Positions 36,074 through 46,665 of a stretch of 64,000 bases of DNA are shown piece by piece. Within the stretch, counting starts at the first letter, position 1; the number at the start of each line of letters is the position of its first letter. The notes below the pieces were generated by a model. The model did no database searches. It saw only the letters and a program-made list of their open reading frames with translations, and was not told the DNA's origin. The position numbers and the translations under genes were made by a program. Origin of the DNA: Hippopus hippopus (lineage: Eukaryota; Mollusca; Bivalvia; Cardiida; Cardiidae); assembly GCA_946811185.2 (NCBI GenBank), contig OX328099.1, positions 39,357,299-39,421,298 on the forward strand. Reading direction: 5' to 3'.

Positions 36074-36302
36074 GATTTTGAATAACTGAGAAGTGCATAG
36101 ACAAACTTTATAACTAAAGTATGATAGTCTGAAGTACATACAAAAACTTGACATTTGAGAGTGACTTTAAGTTTCAGAAAAATTGGTGAAAGATAGGAAT
36201 CTTTCCGGCTACTGTGAATTTCTGCAGCTTATTTTGCCAGCAAATGTAAATACATGTAATCTCAAAAAGACAACTGTAAGAAGGTGATTTACACTCAAAT
36301 GT

Positions 36303-36510
36303 TTAACTATCTTCTAAATGACAGACATTTTTAAATTGAAAGTATTTGTCAACAACAAATAAAATGAGCCTCAAAAGTTGGAAATTGTCATCTAAAATGA
36401 AGAAAAGTAGAGAAAGCTGGTTACCAGCATTTTCTCCTTTTCTCACAATGTTTTCAAGAAATCTCTTCTTGACAGATGTTAAAGCTCTGGATTGTTTGGT
36501 AAAGGGTTAA
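36303..36510 (-). mobile_element. family A MITE
   Basis: TTAACTATCTTCTAAATGAC to GTTTGGTAAAGGGTTAA; the left palindrome arm is worn. Confidence 0.65.
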
Positions 36511-36882
36511 AACAATTTCATCTGAAGTTCCTGGTAGTGTTTTTTGTTGATAAAATGAATTCCTAAAAGTTCTTTTCTGGAAGAGTAAGTAATATTATTG
36601 CTAGTGCATGGTTGGAAGAGCAACTATCAAGCATTGACTTGGTCATATTTTCAACAAGCAGACTGTTTAAGTGTAAAAAAAAAGAGCATTTTCAACTGTT
36701 CATACTTAAAATGGATTATTGTATACAGACCTTACATTAAATTACTGAAGTATAAAGTCCCAAAATAAATTCCCCATAGTGCATTAACTTTTTCAACTAT
36801 AGATGTATATCCATTTGAGGTCAAAGGAAAGCTGTTAGAAAAGTTTGTAATAGTTGATCACAGAAAATTCTCCATAAACTTT

Positions 36883-37097
36883 TAATCCTTTCACGGCCAT
36901 TTGCATTGTAAGTGGCTTTTACAGATAGTATAGATACAAGATCAGACAGCACATTCTGTGCAGTCTGATCATAGATCTTCCCAATTCTGTCACATGATAA
37001 TAACCTATGACATCAATTCTCTACATTTGCAGTGAAATTGAGTTTTCAGCCCTGGGAAGAAAAGAGAAATTCATATTATTTGGCCACAAAAGAGTAA
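36883..37097 (+). mobile_element. family B element
   Basis: Core 36928-36984: GATACAAGATCAGACAGCAC and ATTCTGTGCAGTCTGATC. Confidence 0.55.
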
Positions 37098-37765
37098 AGC
37101 CAGTTATAATCTTCTCACTGTGGTCTGTAATTTTTCCCAAACATATCAATTATTAGAGACAAACACCCTATGCTGCAAGCTCCAATTGTTTTTTTACCAA
37201 AAAAGCACTAAGGTAAAGAGGGGAGGACAGTCAAATATTTTTTTTTCCATGTTTTCAACAAGAAATTTTGAAAAAAAAGTTTAATGCATGAAAATGATAA
37301 AGCTTAATATTGGCAAGGGTTAAAATCAATGGTTATATCCCCTGCACCCTATATACCATACAACTTCACCCATTCTTGCTTACAATGCTTCTAATTACGG
37401 GCTTTTTGATGATACCTAAGCATTCAAGTTCACTAGCAGTTCAGAAAAGTGGTCTAGTTCTAAAATCAAAGACTAGCCATCTGATCTGATTGGTTGAGAT
37501 GCTTTGTCTCAGCCAGCGAGCTGGAGCTAGTCTTGAAATTTAGGAGTGTTGATAAATATAGACTGTGGTTCAAAGTTTTACTTTAATTTATTCAATAGTT
37601 TGGGTGTGATATCATTTATATCTAACAGTTGTCTGTATAAACTTTAATTTTCACGCAGTATTTCTCTTTGTTGTGATACTATAATAAGACTAAATAACAA
37701 CAATCTTATATCTCATTATCAGACTAGCCGGAGTTTTAACCACCATGCAGGAATGATTTTTTCCG
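37098..37765. other. no gene seen
   Basis: Only the GACTAGC palindrome at 37471 stands out. Confidence 0.4.
37471..37532. repeat. GACTAGC palindrome, copy 3
   Basis: GACTAGCCATCTGATCTGAT faces CAGCGAGCTGGAGCTAGTC with mismatches. Confidence 0.45.
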
Positions 37766-38275
37766 TGTTATGATAGTATAGCAGAAAAGAGTTATCTTCC
37801 GGCTATGCACCTGTAAAATTGTTATGATCTTATGAATGTTTGACCAATCAGAATGCATCCTGAAAAGCGTATGGGAAAAATCAGTTCTAGCGAGCACGTC
37901 GGTCTTAACACACCTTCATTTTATTTAATTATCGTTTTTAATATTGTTAGTGGAAATGTTTTATACAATTTACTGTACGCAGTTCCACGTATGCTGCAGA
38001 GCAAGACGCTGAATTGTTTTGGGATACAGCTTTTTTCAGAGTAACTTCTCTGTTTTTTGTGGCTGGACGTCGTGTTCTAGTCTATGAAGCAGATTTATGT
38101 ATTGTAAAATGTTACTTTATCTTAGCTAGAATATGGTCTCATTGCTATCACTGTTCTCCCCCATGTCGGGGTTTTTGTTAACAGCGCCTCTGTATGATCT
38201 TACTGACATGCTCCACTGTACGGATCTAGCTGACATGCTCTGCAGTATTCAATAAAGAAAAGAGAAATGTATTTC
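37766..38275 (+). other. possible solo LTR-like region, weak
   Basis: Has a TGTTATGAT start word (also at 37819), CCAATCAG at 37842, and AATAAAG near 38250. Less AT-rich than its surroundings. No clear TG...CA boundary pair, target duplication or primer-binding site, and the 63-codon ORF has no domain. Confidence 0.2.
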
Positions 38276-38335
38276 TAATTCATTTTGATTATAAGTGGGA
38301 TCATGAAAGGTAGATTCATAGTAGAGAGTAGACAT

Positions 38336-38516
38336 ACCTTTTGAAAACATTGTGGGAAGAGGAAAATGACTGGAAAACAGCATTTTTTCCTTTTTTCAAC
38401 AATATTCTCTACCGTCTCAAAGACAAATCCCGGTTTTTTTTTGGCTACATTTACCTTCCGGTCTGCAAATGTTTTTAATTTGGACAGGTTTACAATTTTG
38501 TCATCCAGTACAGCGC
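38336..38516 (+). mobile_element. family A MITE, left-truncated
   Basis: Starts abruptly at CTTTTGAAAACATTGTGGG, without the terminal arm, and keeps the right arm through TTTGTCATCCAGTAC. Confidence 0.62.
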
Positions 38517-38667
38517 TAAGGTACACTATTTTATTGATCAGTTCAAATTTAAGCTCATACAAATTAACTTTTATAATGTTAAAAAGCAGACGAAAAGCCT
38601 GTGATAATCCGTCAGAAAATAGATAAAACCATTAAGTAGCAGTATCATTTCTCTTTTTCACTTTCTT

Positions 38668-38898
38668 TTAACCCTTTACCACACAATACAAACTTTTAAC
38701 GACCCTGGGAAAGAAGCCTTTTGAAAACATTGTTAGAAAAGGAGAAAATGCTGGTAACCAGCATTTTCTCCTTTTCCCACAATGTTTTCACGCTATCAAA
38801 AAAAGAAAATTGCACTGTTTGAGCCATATTCAAATTGTCATCTGCAAATGCTTTCAATTTGGACAAATCTAAAACTCTGTTGTCTGGTAAAGGGTTAA
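38668..38898 (+). mobile_element. family A MITE
   Basis: TTAACCCTTTACCACACAAT to CTGGTAAAGGGTTAA. The palindrome has two mismatches near 38732 (TGTTAGAAA against TTTCCCACA). Confidence 0.78.
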
Positions 38899-39304
38899 AG
38901 AGACACAAACCCAGATTTTGCTTTGATAATTTTACAAAAATATTTTCAAATACTCCAAACCGCATTTTTTTGCTGAAACACATTCATTTGACATCAATTG
39001 AGAAACAAGTTCTTGCAACTTATACTAATCTCTCTCGATTCTGCTTCCTGGGAACTATACCAGTAATCGCGCCAAAAGTGTGGGCAAACGAACAATCCCA
39101 ATCTTGACATCTGCTTATGGGTATGGAACTCTGGACCTTATACTCGCACAGATCCGAATAATTTAGTCCAAAACCGTGTTCATCGAAAACAATCCCTAGC
39201 CCTACCCTTACCCTATGCCAGACGAATTGTGGCTCAAATCTTCCTCCCAGACAGAGCTTTAGATGAAATAAATCTAGGAATTCAGCAATCGGTATTTTAC
39301 AACA
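38899..39304. other. no gene called; ORF without domain
   Basis: A 102-codon minus-strand ORF (39020-39328) overlaps a pogo-like end and has no recognised domain. A short CCCTA-rich stretch lies at 39194-39214. Confidence 0.35.
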
Positions 39305-39375
39305 TACAGTAAAACTTCGATAATTCAAAGTCCCAAGGGGACAAGCAAAATATTCGAATTATTGCGGTTTTCGAA
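39305..39375 (+). mobile_element. pogo-like terminal repeat, one end only
   Basis: TACAGTAAAACTTCGATAAT with TTCGAATTAT repeats resembles the ends of pogo/Tigger-class elements, but differs from the family at 53411. No matching inverse end was found in the next 800 bases. Confidence 0.45.
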
Positions 39376-40209
39376 TTATCCAAAAGGTCCGTGAAAAAAA
39401 AGAATTTCACTCAAGTAAAGTTAACATCTACTAAACCCCCCCCCGCAATAATTCAGAGTTTTCGTTCTCTTTTTTCATAATATTCAAATAATATCATAGT
39501 CTATCAAAAGGGTTATTTTCTCTAAATGCAGCGAATCTGACCATATGAGTTCTTGGAAATAAGTCACGTTAAAATTCCTTTCATCCTGTGAGGTTTTGGA
39601 AAGGTCGGTACTCTAGTTTTTCTTTCAAATTTGTAAAAATTGCCCTGTTGTATTCGTCCCCATTAACTGTCACCCCACTGGAAAGAAAGCGCATAATTAT
39701 TTTTTGACCCAAGAAAACAGCAGAAGATAGGATATAATATGGTATCAAAAATGTTTAAGCCTACACGTGTATGGATTTAAGTTCCTCAGATACCGATGTT
39801 GCAATGAAATATCTTTGAATATCGCGATTTGAAAAGTATTGAAAACGATCGAAGAATGAAGGCGGGAAAACCCGATGCTAAAAATAGATAGAGACGAAAA
39901 ATGATAAAAAATGAGACATTCTCCGATCACAAACGCTTCAAATTGTCTTTTTAGCGTCAGAATTGACTTTGAACATGTGCTGTACGCACATACATAAAAA
40001 AAAAATGAAGTCGGGGATAAATTTAGTTGTCTAATCAGGAATGAAATACTCGAGTGATTTTATAGAATGAATAATCAAACAACATAATCGAAGGAAGGGG
40101 TGGTAGAAGCAAACATGTCAAACTTAACATAATTAACCTCTTATTATCAAATCAAGGTCAACTCCTTTTCAAAATCGTATTGTAGTATGAATCTCCGGTA
40201 GTAATTGTC
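39376..40209. other. no gene seen
   Basis: Poly-C at 39436-39443. No matching right end for the pogo-like start at 39305. Confidence 0.4.
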
Positions 40210-40415
40210 ATAGATTGCAGTCCGCGCAGGCTAATCCGAGACGGCACTTTACAACTACATTAGATTTTGTGCTACAGTAGACTTGCGCAAAACAGAAAAT
40301 TACATAAAAACGGAATGTGTCATTTCGGATTAGCCTGCGCGGACTGCGCAGGCTGATCCGAGACGACGCTTTACGCAAATGTCCGAATGCCCCTTTTCGC
40401 GTGTTGCAGGCCATA
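40210..40415. mobile_element. GATCCGAGAC-type element, left-truncated
   Basis: Matches the reverse of 8447-8713 from CAGTCCGCGCAGGC through ACTACATTAGATTTTGTGCT to the right end TTCGCGTGTTGCAGGCCATA. About the first 65 bases of the left terminal repeat are missing. Confidence 0.75.
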
Positions 40416-40506
40416 TGATAATTTGCTTTGTACAATGCATCACGGAGTTGCATGAAACCCCTTTTGCCAGAGCATAGCTTGTATCATTTAAATATACCAA
40501 TACAAC

Positions 40507-40727
40507 CTAACCTTTTAACATACAATTCCAATTTTTAACGACTCTGATGAAGAAAGCCTTTGAAAACATTGTGGGAAAAGATAAAATGCTGGTTAGTAGT
40601 ATTTTCTCTTTTCCAACAATGTTTTCCACTCTTTTACAGACAAATCCCATGATTTGAGTCAAATCTGCAGTCTGCAAATGCTTTGAATATGGACAAGTCT
40701 AAAATTTTACTGTGTGCTAATGAGTTA
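40507..40727 (+). mobile_element. family A MITE
   Basis: CTAACCTTTTAACATACAAT start. The palindrome centre is changed to GCTGGTTAGTAGTATT. Confidence 0.68.
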
Positions 40728-41847
40728 CATATGACTGTCCAGCTGGTAAATAGCTCTATCAGCCCACTTGGTAGAAATTGGAAAGATAGTGGGTTCAAGT
40801 CTGTGTGACAGCAATATTTTCCCTATCATATATTTCAATGATTTCCCTCCAAGAGGAAATATAACACATTAGGGCCTAATAATGTAATCATTTGTTTTCA
40901 GTCCAGCATCAGACTACTTTTGAAAAGGCTGTGGCTACAAGAGTAATGTTCTCATTAAGAACAATTTCTCCATTTGCAACTTGTTTTCATTTTAACTTTC
41001 AGTCATGTTCATCATCCATACTTGTATGGCTCAGAGGAGTACCCTAGCACCCTCGGGTAAGGTAAAAAATCATCAGTACTAGGGTACCAATTTTTTACCT
41101 GTTACCCAATGTTAAACTTTTCCTTTTCAGCATATATTAGCATATCTGGACCATTAAAATAAAGATATGTACGCTGTCTCCTGCTACAATTACAGTTGTA
41201 CTAAAATAGTAATACTTTTGTAACAGACATACATTCAATTACAAATATGCTGCCACACTGAAAATATGCAGCAAAGCCGTAAGTAAGGGTGCAGAAATTT
41301 ACCAGTATTCAATAATTATCCTCTCTGAACCTATATTCAAAGACACTGATAAAAACATTAAAGGAGCATGATGTAAATTTTGTATCATTTTGATATATTT
41401 TCAATAACTGAAGTTGAGAAAGGTCATCAGAGCAGTCCTGGGCCAAGTTGGGCAGCTGTCATCAAGCTGGGAACCCTCCCAATTTGAGTTCAGATATATC
41501 ACTACAAAAAGATAAACATTGATTTGGTACATTCATTTACATGTCTTACATGCAGTAAACCTAATGTTCTCAAGAATTCTCCTGTACTACATACTATTAT
41601 GTGCAATACTTCCAAACATCACTCTACAGTGTCAATAAAGCTTCTACTTCCATTTTTTCCAAACGAGGGAGACAACCAAATTTTGTGAAGCAATGTAAAC
41701 TATATTAATGTACAAGCTGGAAATTGTTAGACAGGTACAAGATTTGTTCTTGTTTCAGTCCTGCATACTTGACAAAGACATTTTCATACTAATAGCAGCA
41801 AAATCTGTCACAAGAGATGATAAGTTATGAGTGTTACTGGGCTGGAA
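40728..41847. other. no gene seen
   Basis: A tRNA-like phrase GGTAAATAGCTCTATCAGCC near 40745 is too degraded to call. A short inverted GGGTAAGGTAAAAAAT / ATTTTTTACCTGTTACCC hairpin is near 41055-41107. Confidence 0.4.
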
Positions 41848-42552
41848 TACAGTCTAGCTGCGTTAATCCGGGCTCCATTTTTCCGGAAATCTCAAGATCT
41901 AGAAAAAACATCAGGGTATTAATATTTTCTGTACAAATTTTACTTTTTAATCCGGAAGTCTGTGTTCTGGAAACGGAACGGTAAAATTGGGAACAAAGGG
42001 TTAAAAGACAGTACAAACCTTATTGGATAAATCGGACATGGCCTGACTGTGTATCACACAATTTAGACCACCCAAGAGCCACTATCGTGGAAATTCTACA
42101 GTATGTCATGAAATCCATGTCTCTCGACATTGGAAAATCAACAGTTATACTGTAATAAAAAAATACTGTACTTGTGTTTCTGCCCCCCCCCCCTTTTTTC
42201 GTGATGTTTTCAAAAGTCATAATGTACCGAGCTTAAGCCTATCTGTTTGTACAAAAGGTTACTTTGTGCAAGTAATAAGGTACAAGGGGAAAATCATGTA
42301 CAAATACACTTAAATTACAAAAAGGCACAATGCAAATTCATGCCAATTTATTCTATTATATATCTGAACAATCGCAGGAAAAATACAGACAAGTACTTGT
42401 GTAAATCATACGCTATTGTAATTCTTACAATGCACAGTGTCCCTTATCAAGATGGAAGTCGTGGCGATCCCAGTTCGCTGGTCTGGAAATATGGCTAATC
42501 TGGAAACATTCATAGGAAGCAAAAGGGTCCGGATCAACGAGATTCGACTGTA
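41848..42552 (-). mobile_element. pogo-like element, internally deleted copy (705 bp)
   Basis: Begins TACAGTCTAGCTGCGTTAAT and ends ATCAACGAGATTCGACTGTA. Its first 220 bases match the inverted right end of 53411-54840 (GGCTCCATTTTTCCGGAAAT, GGCCTGACTGTGTATCACAC) and its last 450 match the inverted left end, skipping the middle, so it is a deletion derivative in the opposite orientation. A poly-C run is at 42183-42195. Confidence 0.75.
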
Positions 42553-42655
42553 TTGTGTTCAATAACTGAAAAGCACAAGTTTGCATAGCAAATTCATTGC
42601 AATTTTATGTCAATTAATATTGAAACAAATCACAATTTACTGACCAATCAAATGG

Positions 42656-42846
42656 TTAAACAAACCTCAGAGGACATAGGCTTTCAAAGCATTGTTGGAC
42701 AAGGAGAAAATGCGAGTAACCAGCATTTTCTTCTTCTCCAACAATGTTTTCTACCCCTATATAGAGACTCATCATTTGAGCAGTGTCTCATTTGCCCTCT
42801 GCAAGTAGTTTTATAACAGACAAACCCAATATTTTGTCCTCTGAAA
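42656..42846 (+). mobile_element. family A MITE, shortened
   Basis: TTAAACAAACCTCAGAGG start. The arms again show matched TTGTTGG / CCAACAA changes. The right terminus is worn. Confidence 0.65.
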
Positions 42847-42887
42847 TAACATGTCTCTTGAGTGCCTGATGATCCTTTTTTTTTTTT

Positions 42888-43099
42888 ACTTTTATCCTGC
42901 TAAATAAAAGAAATGAAACTTTGTAGCTGTTTGTAAAAAAACCCAAAATTTCTTATTTCAAAGGTATATTTGGAGGAAAAATATCTCCTTATTGGACAGT
43001 GGAGATCCAAGATCAGACTGCACATTCTGTGCAGTCTTATCTTGATCTATGCTGTCCACATCAGGTCCTTGAGTGGCACATAGCATCCTAAGTGTTAAC
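42888..43099 (+). mobile_element. family B element, long form
   Basis: Upstream part CCTGCTAAATAAAAGAAATG and TTTGGAGGAAAAATATCTCC, then the palindrome, ending CATCCTAAGTGTTAA. Same arrangement as 49842-50049. Confidence 0.68.
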
Positions 43100-43168
43100 A
43101 GAATGAGCAATAAGGATACAAATAAACCAGATATGGTTGACACTTAGACTTAACTGTCAGTTTTCGCA

Positions 43169-43396
43169 TTAACCCTTTACCACACAATGACGACTTTTTA
43201 CACCCCTGATAGAGAAGGCTTTTGAAAACATTGTGGGAAAAGGAGAAAATGCTGGTAACCAGCATTTTCTCCTTTTCCCACAATGTTTTCTACCCTATCA
43301 AAGAAAAATCATTTAATATGATCCACATTGAAACTGTCCTCTGCAAATGCTTTCAATTCGGACAGGTCTAAAATTGGTCGTGTGGTAAAGGGTTAA
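43169..43396 (+). mobile_element. family A TTAA-palindrome MITE, best canonical copy
   Basis: TTAACCCTTTACCACACAAT on the left and TGTGTGGTAAAGGGTTAA-type sequence on the right give about 16-base inverted ends including TTAA. The centre at 43223-43289 is a perfect inverted repeat: a 33-base arm starting GAAAACATTGTGGGAAAAGG, one A, and its exact complement. The flanks differ: the left has a CACCCCTGATAGAG-type arm, the right has CCTCTGCAAATGCTTTCAAT. A TTAA target and CCC start recall piggyBac elements, so a non-autonomous piggyBac-like origin is inferred. It has no coding capacity. Confidence 0.8.
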
Positions 43397-43429
43397 GTCA
43401 TTTTGGTCCTTCTCTGAAGTGCTTTTGCT

Positions 43430-43604
43430 GACAGTCCAGATCAAGATCAGACTACAACATACAAAACAAAATTATTCTGATCTTGCATCTACACTTTCTG
43501 GTGATCTGTGAAATGTTCTGACCAGAACAGCATAGAAACAGCAATATCCAGGTTTTCAGTTTTAAAATATGTATTTCATTACCCTTGTACACTGAGGGTT
43601 AACT
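43430..43604 (+). mobile_element. family B element
   Basis: GACAGTCCAGATCAAGATCA and ATTCTGATCTTGCATCTACA are the arms; ends ACACTGAGGGTTAA. Confidence 0.55.
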
Positions 43605-43635
43605 CTATGACAAAGGGTTGTCCGTTTAGAATGTA

Positions 43636-43737
43636 GGACGTTTTGGCCACGGACGTTTTGGCCAGGACGTTTTGACCAGGACGTTTTGGCCACGGACGTT
43701 TTGGCCACATATAGTGAAAAAATGGACGTTTTGGCCA
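43636..43737 (+). repeat. GGACGTTTTGGCC array, possible 5' end of the MULE
   Basis: Six near-identical 13-15 base units start at 43636, 43651, 43665, 43679, 43694 and 43724. The fourth reads TTTTGACC; the others read TTTTGGCC. Subterminal motif arrays are known binding platforms for several transposases, so this may mark the left end of the element encoding the FLYWCH-MULE protein. No inverted copy is visible on the 3' side before 46200, so a paired terminal repeat is not shown. Confidence 0.6.
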
Positions 43738-44217
43738 AAATAATTTTATATGTACTTTTTATGTAAAATAAAGCTAAAAATTTTTTTTTTTTTATTTGAT
43801 CAATTGTTTTGACTTTTGTTGAACTTTTGTTGAAATTTGGTAATAAATTTTAGAGTTTTACAGTTTTATTTATTCCTTTGAAGTAAAGGAAAACATCAAC
43901 AATTTAATGTTTTTAAATTATCTTCAATTTTCAAGTTTTGTCTTTTGATTGACAAACAGTTTGATTGACTAATTGCTTATTAATGATACTTTCTTGCATT
44001 TAATGTTGTTATTATTAGAAGTGTAAAGAGTTTCATTGTTCTTGTCTTTTAACACTAATGAATCTGTAGATCACACCACACTTTAATCATCTATTTCAAT
44101 TAAAGAAATATGTGATTAATTAATTTGTTTGAAAAACTGTTAAGAAAGATCAAAGTTGCTAGTATAGAATTAATATATTTGTTTGATATGTAAATTTTTC
44201 TGAAAAAGTTCTGGTAC
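43738..44217 (+). other. AT-rich 5' region of the MULE
   Basis: Strongly AT-rich DNA between the GGACGTTTTGGCC array and the ORF, with poly-T near 43780. It is probably part of the transposon. No ORF or other repeat is seen. Confidence 0.4.
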
Positions 44218-44227
44218 ATATATAAAG
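44218..44227 (+). promoter_or_regulatory. TATA-like box just before the MULE ORF
   Basis: ATATATAAAG ends five bases before the first ATG. If it works as a TATA box, transcription would start about 25-30 bases downstream, past that ATG, making M21 (44293) the first usable start. The surroundings are AT-rich, so chance is possible. Confidence 0.3.
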
Positions 44228-44232
44228 ACATT

Positions 44233-45741
44233 ATGAGGACTGTAGCTTTATTTCAAAATAATATTCAAGTGGCAACTTATATTAACAGTACAATGGAGAT
44301 TATTACTACTAAGCGCGGTGGTCAGAAGTTATGTTTAGATGGATTTATGTATACGTGCAAACATGTTGCCAAACAGAAAAACGAGATAACTTGGCGTTGT
44401 GTAAAAAGAACTTCTTCTGGATGCAAGGCAATTTTACAAACTACAAAGGATTATGAAGATGCCACTTTACAGACAGTTCATAATCATATATCTGACAATG
44501 TTGGTGCCGAAATTGAAATCACTAGACACGGAATGAAATCAACAGCCAAAACTACAAATGACAAACCTAACCAGATTGTTACTTTCGCAACATCAACAGC
44601 ATCAGACCAAGTGAAAGCCAGATTACCAGAAGCTGACACCCTAAAAAGAGTCCTCCGAAGAGTCAGGGCAGCTCATAGACCAAAAGAACCACAAACTCTA
44701 CAAGAATTGAGTATTCAACATCCATGGACTCAAACTGTTGGTGATAATCAGACCGATTTTCTACTATTTGACAACGGGCCACATGCTGATGAACGAGTCA
44801 TAGTGTTTGCTACAGAAGACCATGTCAGGAAACTAGCAGGCAGTGATAAATGGTGCATGGATGGTACATTTGCATTGGCACCTCTCCTCTTTACGCAGCT
44901 GTATGTCATTCAAGGACTTGTGAATGGTGTTTTTCTCCCACTCGTGTATGCCCTCCTACAGCGCAGAACTCAGACAACATATGAAAATCTCTTTCGTGTT
45001 CTTGAACAATTTGGATGTGATCCGTCAACTGTAATAATGGATTTTGAACGCAGTGTGGAAATGGCTATTTTTTCAGTGTTTGGTGAACATGTGAACATCC
45101 AGTTTTGCTTCTATCACTTGACCCAATCAATTTGGCGTAAGATACAATCCCTCGGACTTACCAACAGATATGAGAACGACAATGAGTTTAGATTATTTTG
45201 TGGACAGATCGACGCACTGGCTTTCCTTCCACTGGAAGAAGTCAATGATGGAATAGAATACTTAAAAGAAACTGTACCCGAGGAAGCTGAAGCTCTTCTT
45301 AATTATTTTGATTCTACATATGTGTCTGGACAACTTCGCCCAAGAAGAAATAATGATGGCCTTATAGTCCGTTTTCGAAGAACACCCCCACTCTTCCCAC
45401 CTAACAGATGGAACTGTCACCAAGCAACAATGTTAAATCAACCAAGAACAAACAACGCATCAGAAGGATGGAACAATAAGTTCCACAGTTTAGTTGGCCA
45501 AGACCACCCATCCGTCTGGAAACTCATTGAGACTCTTCAACGTGAATGTGCTCGTGTAAGTGCTGTTCTTTTACAAGATGAACGTGGTGTTCGACCAAAG
45601 AAGAGGGTTAAAAAAGTGTACATTGAACTTCAGACTCGACTAAGGAACTTGTGCGAAGACAGAATATCTGAGAGGAAATCGATAGTAGAGTTCTTGCGTG
45701 GTGTTTCCAGCAACCTGAGAGCAGGTCAACCAGACATTTAA
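44233..45741 (+). CDS. FLYWCH zinc-finger MULE-type transposase, 502 aa, intact
   Basis: A single uninterrupted ORF. Residues about 24-86 form a FLYWCH-type zinc finger: GFMY at 37-40, C42, W54, C56, C64, and the H83/H85 pair. Residues about 185-420 match the MULE transposase (RNase H fold) layout: MDGTF with D210, IMDFE with D270, CFYH with C292/H295, and ASEGW with E411 as candidate third acidic residue. A basic tail at 451-461 could help bind DNA. In known MULE families the D-D-E triad cuts and joins transposon ends in the nucleus; here this is inferred from the motifs. No stop or frameshift is seen, so it is either a recently active element or a domesticated gene. M21 (44293) lies just before the FLYWCH domain and is a plausible alternative start. 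A GGACGTTTTGGCC array lies about 0.5 kb upstream and a family A MITE begins about 150 bp downstream. The family assignment is firm; activity is unknown. Confidence 0.88.
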   Translation: MRTVALFQNNIQVATYINSTMEIITTKRGGQKLCLDGFMYTCKHVAKQKNEITWRCVKRTSSGCKAILQTTKDYEDATLQTVHNHISDNVGAEIEITRHGMKSTAKTTNDKPNQIVTFATSTASDQVKARLPEADTLKRVLRRVRAAHRPKEPQTLQELSIQHPWTQTVGDNQTDFLLFDNGPHADERVIVFATEDHVRKLAGSDKWCMDGTFALAPLLFTQLYVIQGLVNGVFLPLVYALLQRRTQTTYENLFRVLEQFGCDPSTVIMDFERSVEMAIFSVFGEHVNIQFCFYHLTQSIWRKIQSLGLTNRYENDNEFRLFCGQIDALAFLPLEEVNDGIEYLKETVPEEAEALLNYFDSTYVSGQLRPRRNNDGLIVRFRRTPPLFPPNRWNCHQATMLNQPRTNNASEGWNNKFHSLVGQDHPSVWKLIETLQRECARVSAVLLQDERGVRPKKRVKKVYIELQTRLRNLCEDRISERKSIVEFLRGVSSNLRAGQPDI

Positions 45742-45897
45742 ATTTGAAGTGATGAAATTATAATTATGAAAGAAAGTGGTGTTATAATAGCCTATACAAT
45801 TGATTTATGAAATCATTGTAAGAAAAAAAGAAATTGCTCAGAATGAGGATTTCTCTTTTTCTTCTTATCTACATAAATGCATTTACCTACATAAATG

Positions 45898-46122
45898 CAT
45901 TTACCTTTTACCCAACAATCCTGTGTTTCAACAAGTCTGGGGAAAGAAAGCTTTTAAAAGCATTGTGGAAAAAGGATAAAATTGCTGGTATCCAGCATTT
46001 TCTCGTTTTCCCACAAATCTTAATATCCTACAAGAGACAAATTCAATTACTTTTGCCATAATTCATAATTCATGTCTTCTCCAAACTTTTTCAATACAGA
46101 CAGAGCCTACGGACAAAACTAA
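45898..46122 (+). mobile_element. family A MITE downstream of the MULE
   Basis: TACCTTTTACCCAACAATCC start; right arm diverged. It begins 157 bases after the MULE stop codon, so the MULE 3' end is either short or interrupted here. Confidence 0.62.
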
Positions 46123-46149
46123 TGATTGTAGCAAGTTTCAAGCTTGTTT

Positions 46150-46255
46150 TGTCATTGTGTAGATCAGTAATCAGACTGCATGTTCTGTGTACCCTGATCT
46201 TAATCTACACTGTCCACCAAAGCAGCTTTTGCCATTGACATGGGAAGAGTTTAAT
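46150..46255 (+). mobile_element. family B core
   Basis: TTGTGTAGATCAGTAATCAG with TGATCTTAATCTACACTGTC. Confidence 0.55.
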
Positions 46256-46345
46256 TATTTTTGGCACCTATACTGCAATAAAATGATTCTACTTACTTCT
46301 ACCACAAATAACCGTGGGACACAGGCAGATGTAGTTTTGGTGAGT

Positions 46346-46519
46346 GTTAGGAGAAAAGCTTTTGAAAACATGGTGGGAAAATGAGAAAATGCTGGTACAC
46401 AACATTTCTCGCTTTTCCACAATATTTTCCACTGTTTCAAAAATAAATTCCATCATTAGCCAGATCTAATTGGTTTGCTGCAAAATAGTTTCAATTTGGA
46501 AGAGTCTCAAATTTTGTCA
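46346..46519 (+). mobile_element. family A MITE, left-truncated, joined to family B
   Basis: Begins at GTTAGGAGAAAAGC and runs through the palindrome to CAAATTTTGTCAG, where a family B palindrome starts at once. Confidence 0.6.
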
Positions 46520-46665
46520 GGACAATGTAGATCCTGACTGTACAGAATATACAGGCTGATCATGAATCTACATTGTCCACTACTTTGTAACATTTTCTGG
46601 CTAAAATGACCCTGAAATATCAATATTGACCAGTTTTTCCCAATTGAAAAGGGCCACTGCATTAA
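46518..46665 (+). mobile_element. family B element between two family A copies
   Basis: GACAATGTAGATCCTGACTG with GATCATGAATCTACATTGTC. Its terminal TTAA (46662-46665) is also the start of the next family A copy. Confidence 0.6.

Noticed and set aside
39194..39214. Short CCCTA-rich stretch resembling telomere repeat
   Set aside because: Only about four irregular units; too short for an interstitial telomere.
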